NCBI RefSeq assembly: GCF_014268495.2
Contig: NZ_CP077087.1
Span: forward strand, 5,346,001 to 5,410,000
DNA: 64,000 bases
Direction: 5' to 3'
Source: Pseudomonas monsensis
GTDB lineage: Bacteria; Pseudomonadota; Gammaproteobacteria; Pseudomonadales; Pseudomonadaceae
Positions within the stretch are counted from its first letter, which is position 1. Each line of letters begins with the position of its first letter. The notes under the pieces are model-generated. The model searched no databases and was not told where the DNA came from. It saw only the letters and a list, made by a program, of their open reading frames with translations. Positions 1 through 8,463 of the stretch are shown here, piece by piece. The translations under genes were made by a program, and so were the position numbers.

Positions 1-1962
1 GACGCCACCGCGCATTTCGCCGAAAGTGCTCCGCTGCCAGCCCGCGCCGAAGTCCCGCCAGTTGCCGACAACCTGTCATTTGCCCAGTTGATCGCCAGCG
101 ACACCGTCAAAGGGAAAAACCTGGTGATCGGCGCCCAGCCCGGTTCGATCGCCAGCAAACAATTGCTGATCAGCAATCTGGACGCACTCGCGAGCAACGA
201 CTTCAAGCGACTTTACGTGGAATACCTGGCGGGAGATGTTTTCCATATCAAGCTGGAAAAAATGAACAAGGGCGGAACCTGGAGACACATCAAAAAACAC
301 CTTAAAGCCGTCGACCGTGCGCTGGGACATGAGGAAAACGCGGCGTTCTCTTATCTGGCACTGGTGCGTACCGCGCGCGAAAAGGGTCTGAAAATCCATG
401 CGCTGGATGCGTCGACCAGCTACCAACTGGACGGCGCCCTGGTACTGGACGACGTTTCGCCATTGACCCCTCGCAGCAACACCTTGAGGAATTTCTATTC
501 GCACAAGACGCTGGCCGCCGATATCGCCGATGCGCCTGAAGAGCGCTGGGTGGTCCTCACCGAACAATCACGTATGAGCACCTTCGACAACACCCCCGGC
601 CTGGCCGACCTGCACGCGGCTGTTGCCGTGCGCGTGGAAGATGTCGCACTGGATCAGCCGGCACGCATCGGCCTCGATTCAGCCGGGGCCATCGCCGGCG
701 ATGCGGCAGCCAGGGGCGATTATCGGGTGCAATGGCCAACGGCGTACAAGGCGCCTGAGCCCGTCTCCAGGCCCATAGCGAGCGCCTCCGTTGTCGACCA
801 TTTCAGCGAATACGATATTGCGCCCTCCCTGCGTCACGATATCGCGCAAATGTTGCATCAACCCCGCGGCATGGATTCACGCTATTCCCCGACCTTACCC
901 AATGAAAAACAGGCATACGATGCGTTCATCGCCAACCGCCAGCGGCTCCAGGAAAAGTCCCGGGACGCTTTTGCCCACTACACGCCCCCGGAAGCTGCCA
1001 CGCTCCCGACAATCACTTCAGACACCGCGTTCGACGCGTTTTTGGAGCAACTGGCCCGCGGACGCTGGAACCTGCTGCTTGGCGAAGCCCATGCAGACGT
1101 GTCGAGCAAAGCGCTGCTGAAAAAGTACATGAAGGCGCTCAAGCAAGCCGGGTATGACACGCTATACGTGGAACATCTGCTCACCGATTTGCACCAGGCC
1201 GATCTGGATATCTTTTATCGGACACAGCATATGCCGGACAGACTTAAGGCTTATCTGCACCTTCAGGACCGTGGCCACATGCCCCTCTATAAGGGTAACG
1301 ATACGTACACAGAAGTCTATCAGTTGGCGGCCAAGTACCAGATCCGTATCAGGGCACTCGATTGCACGGCGTCCTACCACCTCCAGGGTATGGCTGGCAA
1401 AGACGTCTCGCGAAACGAGATGTTCAGCTATTTCGCCACCCAAGTGATCGAAGCCGACCAACTGGCACACGGGCCGCATAAATGGATGGCCCTCATCGGC
1501 AATGCCCACACTAATTACAACCTGGGTGTGCCGGGTCTGGCCGATACCCTCTCGGCGATCAGTCTCCATGTACGCGACACCACTGCGGAACTGGCCAGAG
1601 GTGTCCACCACGGGATGTGGGAAGTGGTGACCGGCAGGCGCGGAGTCGATAGCCGGGCCTTGCGCAGCGATTTTCGAATGAACATGGCCACCGCCGGAAC
1701 GCAAACGCCAGCCCCGACGCCGGCGGTCAGCCGCAGCAAACTGACCCTCCCCGGGATGTTCATGATCGAACATACAGGCACGGGTGGGCCCCGTCTGGTG
1801 CATAAGTCCAAGACCGGCGACATCGTTGTGACACCGATCCAGATCAATGACCAAGGCTTGCTGTTCATTGATCGCTGGGAGAAAAAAGATGAGGGTTTCA
1901 AATACCTACGGGAACTGATCGACATGCTGGTCCATGATGTGAATTTAACCGAGGTGAAATAA
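1..1962 (+). CDS. Toxin-like protein, C-terminal part (5' truncated by window edge); tandem TIKI/EreA/ChaN-like domains
   Basis: The frame is open from base 1, so the gene starts upstream; 653 residues are visible. Two tandem copies of one domain can be aligned. The second copy (visible residues about 350-520) has GEAH at 361-364, an ALDC motif with Asp454 and GNAH at 500-503, a pattern resembling the TIKI/EreA/ChaN superfamily, which includes a domain of Pasteurella multocida toxin. The first copy (about 40-200) reads GAQP and TEQS at the same places, so both key His are lost while ALDAS is kept. The C-terminal segment (IEHTG, LVHKSKTGD) is also found at the end of the protein at 18883-21969. 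A terminator follows. The family resemblance is from memory; the duplication and motif loss are seen directly. Annotators would probably call it a dermonecrotic or membrane-targeted effector toxin. Confidence 0.72.
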   Translation, partial: DATAHFAESAPLPARAEVPPVADNLSFAQLIASDTVKGKNLVIGAQPGSIASKQLLISNLDALASNDFKRLYVEYLAGDVFHIKLEKMNKGGTWRHIKKHLKAVDRALGHEENAAFSYLALVRTAREKGLKIHALDASTSYQLDGALVLDDVSPLTPRSNTLRNFYSHKTLAADIADAPEERWVVLTEQSRMSTFDNTPGLADLHAAVAVRVEDVALDQPARIGLDSAGAIAGDAAARGDYRVQWPTAYKAPEPVSRPIASASVVDHFSEYDIAPSLRHDIAQMLHQPRGMDSRYSPTLPNEKQAYDAFIANRQRLQEKSRDAFAHYTPPEAATLPTITSDTAFDAFLEQLARGRWNLLLGEAHADVSSKALLKKYMKALKQAGYDTLYVEHLLTDLHQADLDIFYRTQHMPDRLKAYLHLQDRGHMPLYKGNDTYTEVYQLAAKYQIRIRALDCTASYHLQGMAGKDVSRNEMFSYFATQVIEADQLAHGPHKWMALIGNAHTNYNLGVPGLADTLSAISLHVRDTTAELARGVHHGMWEVVTGRRGVDSRALRSDFRMNMATAGTQTPAPTPAVSRSKLTLPGMFMIEHTGTGGPRLVHKSKTGDIVVTPIQINDQGLLFIDRWEKKDEGFKYLRELIDMLVHDVNLTEVK

Positions 1963-1990
1963 ACATCAGGCGTGAACGGCGCATTGCCAA

Positions 1991-2024
1991 CCACCACCGG
2001 GCTTCACGGCCCGGTGGTTTTTTA
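1991..2024 (+). terminator. Rho-independent terminator after the toxin-like gene
   Basis: A 10-bp stem ACCACCGGGC/GCCCGGTGGT with a short TTCACG loop is followed by a run of T. It lies 30 bases after the stop codon and separates this gene from lon. Confidence 0.85.
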
Positions 2025-2166
2025 CAGTCGGATGCCGCCGCTCTGCGCCGTACTGAACAGGCCCAGCCCAAGGGGTGAAAACGCCTTGCGGGCGGCGTTC
2101 AGAAGGTCGTCAGGTGCAGAGAAACCCTGTCAAAACCCTGAACACACAAACAGAAACACCCCCCCC

Positions 2167-2195
2167 ATTGAAACCACCCCAAGCCTGCCCCATCT
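2167..2195 (+). promoter_or_regulatory. Candidate sigma-32 (RpoH) heat-shock promoter of lon
   Basis: ATTGAAA (2167-2173) and CCCCATCT (2188-2195) are separated by 14 bases. This fits the known RpoH consensus CTTGAAA - 11 to 16 - CCCCATnT with one mismatch in the -35 element. Transcription would start about 20-25 bases before the lon ATG. It is a consensus match only. Confidence 0.6.
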
Positions 2196-2225
2196 AAGAC
2201 CCATACCCCATTGCGCAGGTGCCCC

Positions 2226-4643
2226 ATGAGCGACCAGCAAGAATTCCCGGAAAACCCAGACGACTACACCGAAGCCGAACACATCGAACACACCTCCTCC
2301 GGCAAAGGCCTCGCCCTGCCCGGCCAGAACCTGCCGGACAAGGTCTACATCATCCCGATCCACAACCGGCCATTCTTCCCGGCGCAAGTCCTGCCGGTCA
2401 TCGTCAACGAAGAACCCTGGGCCGAAACCCTCGAACTGGTCAGCAAATCCGAACACCACTCGCTGGCCCTGTTCTTCATGGACACGCCCCAGGAAGACCC
2501 GCGCCACTTCAACACCGGCGCCCTGCCGCAATACGGCACGCTGGTCAAAGTCCACCACGCCAGCCGCGAGAACGGCAAACTGCAGTTCGTCGCCCAAGGC
2601 CTGAGCCGCGTGCGCATCAAGACCTGGCTCAAACACCACCGCCCGCCGTACCTGGTGGAAGTCGAATACCCGCATCAGCCGACCGAGCCGACCGACGAGG
2701 TCAAGGCCTACGGCATGGCGCTGATCAACGCGATCAAGGAACTGCTGCCGCTCAACCCGCTGTACAGCGAAGAGCTGAAGAACTATCTCAACCGCTTCAG
2801 CCCCAACGACCCGTCGCCGCTGACCGACTTCGCCGCCGCCCTCACTTCGGCGACAGGTAATGAGCTGCAAGAAGTGCTCGACTGCGTGCCGATGCTCAAG
2901 CGCATGGAAAAAGTCCTGCCGATGCTGCGCAAGGAAGTCGAGGTCGCGCGCCTGCAGAAAGAGATTTCCGCCGAAGTTAACCGCAAGATCGGCGAGCATC
3001 AGCGCGAGTTCTTCCTCAAAGAGCAACTCAAGGTCATCCAGCAGGAACTCGGCCTGACCAAGGACGACCGCAGCGCCGACCTCGAACAGTTCGAGCAGCG
3101 CCTGGAAGGCAAAGTCCTGCCGGCGCAGGTGCAGAAACGCCTCGAAGAGGAAATGAACAAGCTGTCGATCCTCGAAACCGGCTCGCCGGAGTACGCGGTC
3201 ACCCGCAACTACCTCGACTGGGCGACGTCGGTGCCGTGGGGCGTGTACGGCGAGGACAAACTCGACCTCAAGCACGCACGCAAAGTCCTCGACAAACACC
3301 ACGCCGGCCTCGACGACATCAAGGACCGCATCCTCGAATTCCTCGCGGTCGGTGCCTATAAAGGCGAAATCAGCGGCTCCATCGTGCTGCTGGTCGGCCC
3401 GCCGGGCGTGGGTAAGACCAGCGTCGGCAAATCCATCGCCGAATCCCTCGGCCGGCCGTTCTACCGCTTCAGCCTCGGCGGCATGCGCGACGAAGCCGAG
3501 ATCAAGGGCCACCGCCGCACCTACATCGGCGCGCAGCCGGGCAAACTCGTCCAGGCGCTGAAAGACGTCGAAGTGATGAACCCGGTGATCATGCTCGACG
3601 AGATCGACAAGATGGGCCAGAGCTACCAGGGCGACCCGGCCTCGGCGCTGCTGGAAACCCTCGACCCGGAGCAGAACGTCGAATTCCTCGATCACTATCT
3701 GGACCTGCGCATGGACCTGTCGAAAGTCCTGTTCGTGTGCACCGCCAACACCCTCGATTCGATTCCCGGCCCGCTGCTGGACCGGATGGAAGTGATTCGC
3801 CTGTCGGGCTACATCACCGAAGAAAAAGTCGCCATCGCCAAGCGTCACCTGTGGCCGAAACTGCTGGAAAAGGCCGGCGTGTCCAAGGGCAGCCTGAGCA
3901 TCAGCGACAGCGCGCTCAAGGCCTTGATCGACGGTTATGCCCGTGAAGCCGGCGTACGCCAGCTGGAAAAGCAAATGGGCAAACTGGTGCGCAAAGCGGT
4001 GATGAAGCTGATCGACGACCCGAAAGCGGTGATCAAACTCGGGCCGAAAGACCTTGAAGGGTCGCTGGGTCATCCGGTATTTCGCAATGAACAAGTGTTG
4101 TCCGGCACCGGCGTCATTACCGGTCTGGCCTGGACCAGCATGGGCGGCGCGACCCTGCCGATCGAAGCCACGCGGATTCACACGCTCAATCGCGGGTTCA
4201 AACTCACCGGGCAACTGGGCGATGTGATGAAGGAGTCGGCGGAGATCGCTTACAGCTACGTCAGCTCGCACCTGAAGTCGTTCGGCGGCGATCCGAAGTT
4301 CTTCGACGAAGCCTTCGTCCACCTGCACGTACCGGAAGGCGCCACACCAAAAGACGGCCCGAGCGCCGGCGTGACCATGGCCAGTGCTTTGCTCTCGCTC
4401 GCGCGCAATCAGGCGCCGAAAAAAGGCGTGGCGATGACCGGCGAACTGACGCTGACCGGGCATGTACTGCCGATTGGCGGGGTGCGCGAGAAGGTGATTG
4501 CAGCGCGGCGGCAGAAGATTTTCGAATTGATCCTGCCGGAGCCAAACCGGGGTAATTTTGAGGAATTGCCGGATTATCTGAAGGAAGGGATTACTGTGCA
4601 TTTCGCCAAGAAGTTTGCGGATGTGGCGAAGATCCTGTTCTGA
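2226..4643 (+). CDS. lon: ATP-dependent Lon-type protease (second Lon, AsrA-like)
   Basis: A cytosolic ATP-driven serine protease of 805 residues. In order there is an N-terminal substrate-binding domain, a coiled-coil region, an AAA+ ATPase with Walker A GPPGVGKT near residue 390 and Walker B VIMLDEIDK, and a C-terminal protease domain with the catalytic Ser in DGPSAGVTMA (near 713) and the Lys in REKVIAA. The ATG at 2226 gives the N-terminus MSDQQEF; an upstream TTG is in frame but less likely. Pseudomonads usually carry two Lon proteins. Adjacency to a chagasin-like inhibitor gene matches PA0779 (AsrA, linked to aminoglycoside and heat stress) beside PA0778 in P. aeruginosa, so this is probably AsrA rather than the main Lon. 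A candidate heat-shock promoter precedes it. Confidence 0.95.
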   Translation: MSDQQEFPENPDDYTEAEHIEHTSSGKGLALPGQNLPDKVYIIPIHNRPFFPAQVLPVIVNEEPWAETLELVSKSEHHSLALFFMDTPQEDPRHFNTGALPQYGTLVKVHHASRENGKLQFVAQGLSRVRIKTWLKHHRPPYLVEVEYPHQPTEPTDEVKAYGMALINAIKELLPLNPLYSEELKNYLNRFSPNDPSPLTDFAAALTSATGNELQEVLDCVPMLKRMEKVLPMLRKEVEVARLQKEISAEVNRKIGEHQREFFLKEQLKVIQQELGLTKDDRSADLEQFEQRLEGKVLPAQVQKRLEEEMNKLSILETGSPEYAVTRNYLDWATSVPWGVYGEDKLDLKHARKVLDKHHAGLDDIKDRILEFLAVGAYKGEISGSIVLLVGPPGVGKTSVGKSIAESLGRPFYRFSLGGMRDEAEIKGHRRTYIGAQPGKLVQALKDVEVMNPVIMLDEIDKMGQSYQGDPASALLETLDPEQNVEFLDHYLDLRMDLSKVLFVCTANTLDSIPGPLLDRMEVIRLSGYITEEKVAIAKRHLWPKLLEKAGVSKGSLSISDSALKALIDGYAREAGVRQLEKQMGKLVRKAVMKLIDDPKAVIKLGPKDLEGSLGHPVFRNEQVLSGTGVITGLAWTSMGGATLPIEATRIHTLNRGFKLTGQLGDVMKESAEIAYSYVSSHLKSFGGDPKFFDEAFVHLHVPEGATPKDGPSAGVTMASALLSLARNQAPKKGVAMTGELTLTGHVLPIGGVREKVIAARRQKIFELILPEPNRGNFEELPDYLKEGITVHFAKKFADVAKILF

Positions 4644-4649
4644 CAGAAA

Positions 4650-4828
4650 GCCCCTCACCCCAGCCCTCTCCCGGAGGGAGAGGGAGCTAATTGCGGAATA
4701 TTGCAGAAGTACGCCGACCTGAAGCTATGTCGCTGAATCCATAATCGACTAGGTTTTTCAGGTCGATGTTTGACACAAGACACCTCGGTCAGTCCCCTCT
4801 CCCTCTGGGAGAGGGTTAGGGTGAGGGC
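4650..4828. repeat. MITE-like repeat element with inverted GC-rich ends
   Basis: The element starts GCCCCTCACCCCAGCCCTCT and ends with the inverse, GAGGGTTAGGGTGAGGGC. Each end also forms its own hairpin (CTCTCCC/GGGAGAG). About 110 bases of unrelated interior lie between. The right end, from CACCTCGGTCAGTCCCCTCT, is nearly identical to the right end of the element at 7907-8463, so both belong to one family. No coding capacity is seen. Confidence 0.75.
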
Positions 4829-4901
4829 TTGGCGTTGTCACACTTTGTCTCATCTTCAGTTATGCTCGCCGTTCGTCACCAACGCCGGAGCTGCTGACCT
4901 T

Positions 4902-5294
4902 ATGTCCCCCACTCGCCTGTTTATCCCCCTCGCCCTTTCGTTGCTGGCCGCGTGCGCCACGCCGCCGAAACACAACGTGACCGTGGAAAAACAAAGCGAG
5001 TGCCCGGTCCGGCTCACCAACGGGCAAAACCTGATTGTGATGCTGCCAAGCAACCCGACCACGGGCTATCGCTGGGCCATTCAGGATTCGGCCGGTGGCG
5101 TGCTGCGTGCATTGAGCCCCGAGGTTTACAGCAATCCAGAAGACGCCGGCGTCGTCGGTGCGGCCGGCCTGTCGACCTGGCGCTTTCAGGCCTTCGCTCC
5201 CGGCACCGGGCGCTTGCGCCTGACCTCGCAACAGCCGTGGGCTCCGGAAGTGTTGCCGGTGGAAACCTTTGACTGCGCGATCTCGGTGAACTGA
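4902..5294 (+). CDS. icp: Chagasin/I42-family cysteine peptidase inhibitor lipoprotein
   Basis: A 130-residue protein starting at ATG 4902 with a lipoprotein signal (hydrophobic stretch then LLAAC, lipidated Cys18), so it should sit in the outer or inner membrane facing the periplasm. The mature part carries NPTTGYRW, the BC-loop signature of chagasin inhibitors, then a Gly/Ala-rich DE-loop region and WRFQA of the beta-sandwich. Family members block papain-like cysteine peptidases. It follows lon, as PA0778 follows PA0779 in P. aeruginosa, and the next gene begins 2 bases after its stop, so the two are co-transcribed. Confidence 0.85.
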   Translation: MSPTRLFIPLALSLLAACATPPKHNVTVEKQSECPVRLTNGQNLIVMLPSNPTTGYRWAIQDSAGGVLRALSPEVYSNPEDAGVVGAAGLSTWRFQAFAPGTGRLRLTSQQPWAPEVLPVETFDCAISVN

Positions 5295-5296
5295 TC

Positions 5297-5932
5297 GTGG
5301 GCTGGCTGATTCTGGCGCTGATGGGCGCGGTGACGTATCTCTACGGCCTGAGTACCCATGCGGCGCTGCTCTGCCTGTTGGTCAAACCGTTGCCGGTGTT
5401 GGCGCTGCTCGGCTGGTTGCACGATGCGCCGCCCGGTGACTATCGGCGCTGGATCAGCCTGGGTCTGATTTTCTCACTGCTCGGTGACGTGTTGCTGGCG
5501 TGGCCGGGAGACCTGTTTGTGTTCGGCCTCGGTGCGTTTCTGGTCGCGCATCTGGCTTATCTGAAGGCTTATCTGAGTGACTGCAAGCGTCTGGCGGTGT
5601 TGCCGTTGGTGCTCGCCCTCGGAGTTGGCGCGGTATTGCTGGGACTTCTGATTTCCAGCGGTCTGGGGCCGTTGCTGGTGCCGGTGATCGTTTACGGCAC
5701 GGCGATCAGCGCAATGCTCTGGCGTGCCCTCGCTCGTCTCGGAACCGATGTGCCCAAGCGTTCGGCGCTACTGGCGGCGGGGGGTGCGCTGGCGTTTGTG
5801 TTCTCGGACAGCGTGATTGGCATTGACCGGTTTGTGTCGCCATTTCACGCTGCGCCGTACGTCATCATCCTCAGCTACTGGCTGGGCCAGTGGGGCATTG
5901 CGGCCTCCGCCTTCTCCCAGACCAAACGCTGA
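5297..5932 (+). CDS. YhhN/TMEM86 family lysoplasmalogenase-like membrane protein
   Basis: A 211-residue protein with a GTG start and about eight hydrophobic helices. It has the family's spaced acidic residues: FSLLGDVLL near residues 60-68, and FSDSVIG then FHAAPYVIILSYWLGQ near the C-terminus. Animal TMEM86 and some bacterial YhhN proteins hydrolyse the vinyl-ether bond of lysoplasmalogen; the substrate in Pseudomonas is not established. It is translationally close to the inhibitor gene (2-base gap). The family call is firm, the enzymatic function is inferred. Confidence 0.8.
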   Translation: MGWLILALMGAVTYLYGLSTHAALLCLLVKPLPVLALLGWLHDAPPGDYRRWISLGLIFSLLGDVLLAWPGDLFVFGLGAFLVAHLAYLKAYLSDCKRLAVLPLVLALGVGAVLLGLLISSGLGPLLVPVIVYGTAISAMLWRALARLGTDVPKRSALLAAGGALAFVFSDSVIGIDRFVSPFHAAPYVIILSYWLGQWGIAASAFSQTKR

Positions 5933-5937
5933 ATAAC

Positions 5938-6072
5938 TGTGGCGAGGGGATTTATCCCCGATGGGCTGCGAAGCGGCCCCTAAAACCTGCCAGCAATGTG
6001 TATCAGACCTATCGCATGCACAGGTTCTACGACTGCTTCGCAGCCGAGCGGGGATAAATCCCCTCGCCACAC
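5938..6072. repeat. REPIN: inverted pair of REP elements before cmoA
   Basis: TGGCGAGGGGATTTATCCCC near 5940 and its reverse complement near 6050-6070 flank about 60 bases. Both copies continue into a GGCTGCGAAGC-type arm. This is a different REP family from the GTGGGAGCGAG type elsewhere in the window. Confidence 0.8.
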
Positions 6073-6179
6073 GTGTGTGCTTCAGGTTTGTGTGCGGTGC
6101 TTTATCAGACAACCCGCGCATCCCCGCGCCAGTTTGGCTAAAATGCCGGCCTTTTCCACCGACACCGCCGGAAACCGCC

Positions 6180-6923
6180 GTGAGCAAAGAACCCGATCGC
6201 ATTTTCGCCCAGCCCCTGGACAAGGTGCCTGACTTCGCCTTCAACGAAGACGTGGTGCGGGTGTTCCCGGACATGATCAAGCGCTCGGTGCCGGGTTACC
6301 CGACCATCGTCGAAAACCTCGGCGTGCTCGCCGCGCAATTCGCCCAGCCGAACAGCGTGCTCTATGACCTTGGCGCGTCGCTCGGGGCGGTGACTCAGGC
6401 GCTTCGCCGCCATGTTCGCACCGACGGTTGCCGGGTGATCGCTGTGGATAACTCGGCGGCGATGGTCGAGCGGTGCCGCGAATACCTTAACGGCCAGAAT
6501 TCGATGTTCCAGGAGTTGCTGCCGGTCGAAGTGATTGAAGGCGACATCCTCGCCCTCGATTTCCAGCCTGCTTCGGTGGTGGCGCTGAATTTCACCCTGC
6601 AATTCATTGCCCCGGAACAGCGCACCGCGTTGCTCTCGCGTATCCGCCAATCTTTGCTGCCCGGCGGCGCATTGATTCTGTCGGAGAAACTGCGCTTCAA
6701 CGATGCCGAAGAGCACGCGCTGCTCACCGATCTGCACGTCGCGTTCAAACGCGCCAACGGCTACAGCGAACTGGAGATTGCCCAGAAGCGCAGCGCCATC
6801 GAAAACGTCATGAAGCCCGACAGCCTCGAAGAACACCGCGAACGCCTGCTGGCCGCCGGGTTCTCGAAAGTCGTGCCGTGGTTCCAGTGTCTTAACTTTG
6901 CCTCGTTGATTGCCTTGCCATGA
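6180..6923 (+). CDS. cmoA: Carboxy-S-adenosyl-L-methionine synthase CmoA
   Basis: A 247-residue class I methyltransferase fold that converts SAM and prephenate into carboxy-SAM, the donor for cmo5U34 formation in tRNA. It has the glycine-rich loop LYDLGASLGA, the acidic VIAVDNSAAM and the late motif LNFTLQFI. The GTG at 6180 is chosen because the protein then starts SKEPDRIFAQPLDKVPDF, the usual CmoA N-terminus; an in-frame extension upstream would read through a REP element. cmoB starts inside its stop codon (ATGA overlap), so the two are co-translated. Confidence 0.95.
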   Translation: MSKEPDRIFAQPLDKVPDFAFNEDVVRVFPDMIKRSVPGYPTIVENLGVLAAQFAQPNSVLYDLGASLGAVTQALRRHVRTDGCRVIAVDNSAAMVERCREYLNGQNSMFQELLPVEVIEGDILALDFQPASVVALNFTLQFIAPEQRTALLSRIRQSLLPGGALILSEKLRFNDAEEHALLTDLHVAFKRANGYSELEIAQKRSAIENVMKPDSLEEHRERLLAAGFSKVVPWFQCLNFASLIALP

Positions 6924-7876
6924 TTGATCTGTCCCCCCTCGCCCGCCGTCTGGCCGGCACACCGCTGGCCGAATGGGCCAGCACCCTGCAAGTGCAACTC
7001 GACAAGAAAATGGAGAAAGGTCACGGCGACCTGGAGCGCTGGCAAAGTGCGCTGGACGCCCTGCCGAAGATCCAGCCAAGCGAAGTCGACCTGCTCAACG
7101 GTCTGAAACTCAACACCGACTGCGACGATGAAACCCGCGCGCAGATGCGGACCGCACTGATGGGCCTGTCGCCGTGGCGCAAAGGCCCGTTCGACCTGTT
7201 CGGCGTGCACGTCGACACCGAATGGCGCTCGGACTGGAAGTGGTCACGCGTCTCGCCGCACCTCGACTTGAAGGGCAAACGCATCCTCGATGTCGGTTGC
7301 GGCAACGGTTATTACATGTGGCGCATGCTCGGCGCCGGCGCGGACAGCGTGATCGGTGTCGATCCGAACTGGCTGTTCTTCTGCCAGTTCCAGGCGGTGC
7401 AGCGCTATCTGCCCGAGCCGAACGCCTGGCACCTGCCGTTCCCGTTCGAAGACCTGCCGCCGAACCTCGAAGGCTTCGACACGGTGTTCTCCATGGGTGT
7501 GTTCTACCACCGTCGTTCGCCGATCGAACATTTGCTGGCGCTGAAGGACTGCCTGGTCAAGGGCGGCGAACTGGTACTGGAAACGTTGGTGGTCGAAGGC
7601 GACAAGCATCAGGTGCTGGTGCCGGAAGACCGCTACGCGCAGATGCGTAACGTGTGGTTCCTGCCGTCGGTGCCGGCGCTGGAATTGTGGCTGCGCCGAG
7701 CAGGTTTCACCGATGTGAAGTGTGTGGACGTCAGCACCACCACGGTCGAAGAGCAGCGCGGCACCGAGTGGATGAAGTACCAGTCGCTGAGCGACTTCCT
7801 TGATCCCGAAGACCACAGCAAAACCATCGAGGGCCTGCCGGCGCCGATGCGTGCTGTGATTGTCGCGAAGAAGTAA
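6920..7876 (+). CDS. cmoB: tRNA U34 carboxymethyltransferase CmoB
   Basis: 318 residues, close to the usual length of about 323. It transfers the carboxymethyl group of carboxy-SAM to 5-hydroxyuridine-34, giving cmo5U, which widens wobble reading. It has a typical CmoB N-terminus followed by a methyltransferase domain with ILDVGCGNGYYMWRM and GVDPNWLF, then MGVFYHRRSP. It overlaps cmoA by 4 bases. Confidence 0.95.
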   Translation: MIDLSPLARRLAGTPLAEWASTLQVQLDKKMEKGHGDLERWQSALDALPKIQPSEVDLLNGLKLNTDCDDETRAQMRTALMGLSPWRKGPFDLFGVHVDTEWRSDWKWSRVSPHLDLKGKRILDVGCGNGYYMWRMLGAGADSVIGVDPNWLFFCQFQAVQRYLPEPNAWHLPFPFEDLPPNLEGFDTVFSMGVFYHRRSPIEHLLALKDCLVKGGELVLETLVVEGDKHQVLVPEDRYAQMRNVWFLPSVPALELWLRRAGFTDVKCVDVSTTTVEEQRGTEWMKYQSLSDFLDPEDHSKTIEGLPAPMRAVIVAKK

Positions 7877-7906
7877 TCCAACCTCTCAAACACCGCGGTG
7901 AACTCA

Positions 7907-8463
7907 CCCCTCACCCCAGCCCTCTCCCCTGGGAGAGGGGGCCGATCTTTGGGCTTTTCAAGATCTGAGTTCAACTCGATATCTTGATCGCCATAGCTCT
8001 GCCAATCACCTCGGTCAGTCCCCTCTCCCTCCGGGAGAGGGGGCCGATCTTTGGGCTTTTCAAGATCTGAGTTCAACTCGATATCTTGGTCGCCATAGCT
8101 CTGCCAATCACCTCGGTCAGTCCCCTCGCCCTCCGGGAGAAGGGGCCGATCTTTGGGCTTTTCAAGATCTGAGTTCAACTCGATATCTTGATCGCCATAG
8201 CTCTGCCAATCGCCTCGGTCAGTCCCCTCGCCCTCCGGGAGAGGGGCCCGATCTTTGGGCTTTTCAAGATCTGAGTTCAACTCGATATCTTGATCGCCAT
8301 AGCTCTGCCAATCACCTCGATCAGTCCCCTCGCCCTCCGGGAGAGGGGGCCGATCTTTAGGCTTTTCAAGATCTGAGTTCAACTCGATATCTTGATCGCC
8401 ATAGCTCTGCCAATCACCTCGGTCAGTCCCCTCTCCCTCCGGGAGAGGGTTAGGGTGAGGGGC
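7907..8463. repeat. MITE-like element with five 102-bp tandem internal repeats
   Basis: This fills the cmoB-tadA gap. The left end is CCCCTCACCCCAGCCCTCTC and the right end is its inverse, GAGGGTTAGGGTGAGGGGC. In between, a unit starting GCCGATCTTTGGGCTTTTC recurs at about 7941, 8043, 8145, 8247 and 8349, an exact 102-bp period with only point differences. Each unit contains a CTCTCC/GGAGAG-type hairpin and ends CACCTCGGTCAGTCCCCTC. The right end matches the element at 4650-4828. The last bases overlap the 3' end of tadA. The unit is a multiple of three, so the minus strand stays open and reads a 34-residue repeat; I treat that as incidental. Confidence 0.85.

Noticed and set aside
2130..4658. 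842-codon frame antisense to lon
   Set aside because: It mirrors the lon coding sequence; GC-rich codon bias keeps the opposite strand open. lon is unmistakable.
7633..8382. 249-codon minus-strand frame with a 34-residue repeat
   Set aside because: It lies in a non-coding tandem-repeat element and over the end of cmoB; the frame stays open only because the period is a multiple of three. No ribosome site was seen.
7941..8450. CRISPR-like array
   Set aside because: The 102-bp units are contiguous with no unique spacers, and there are no cas genes.
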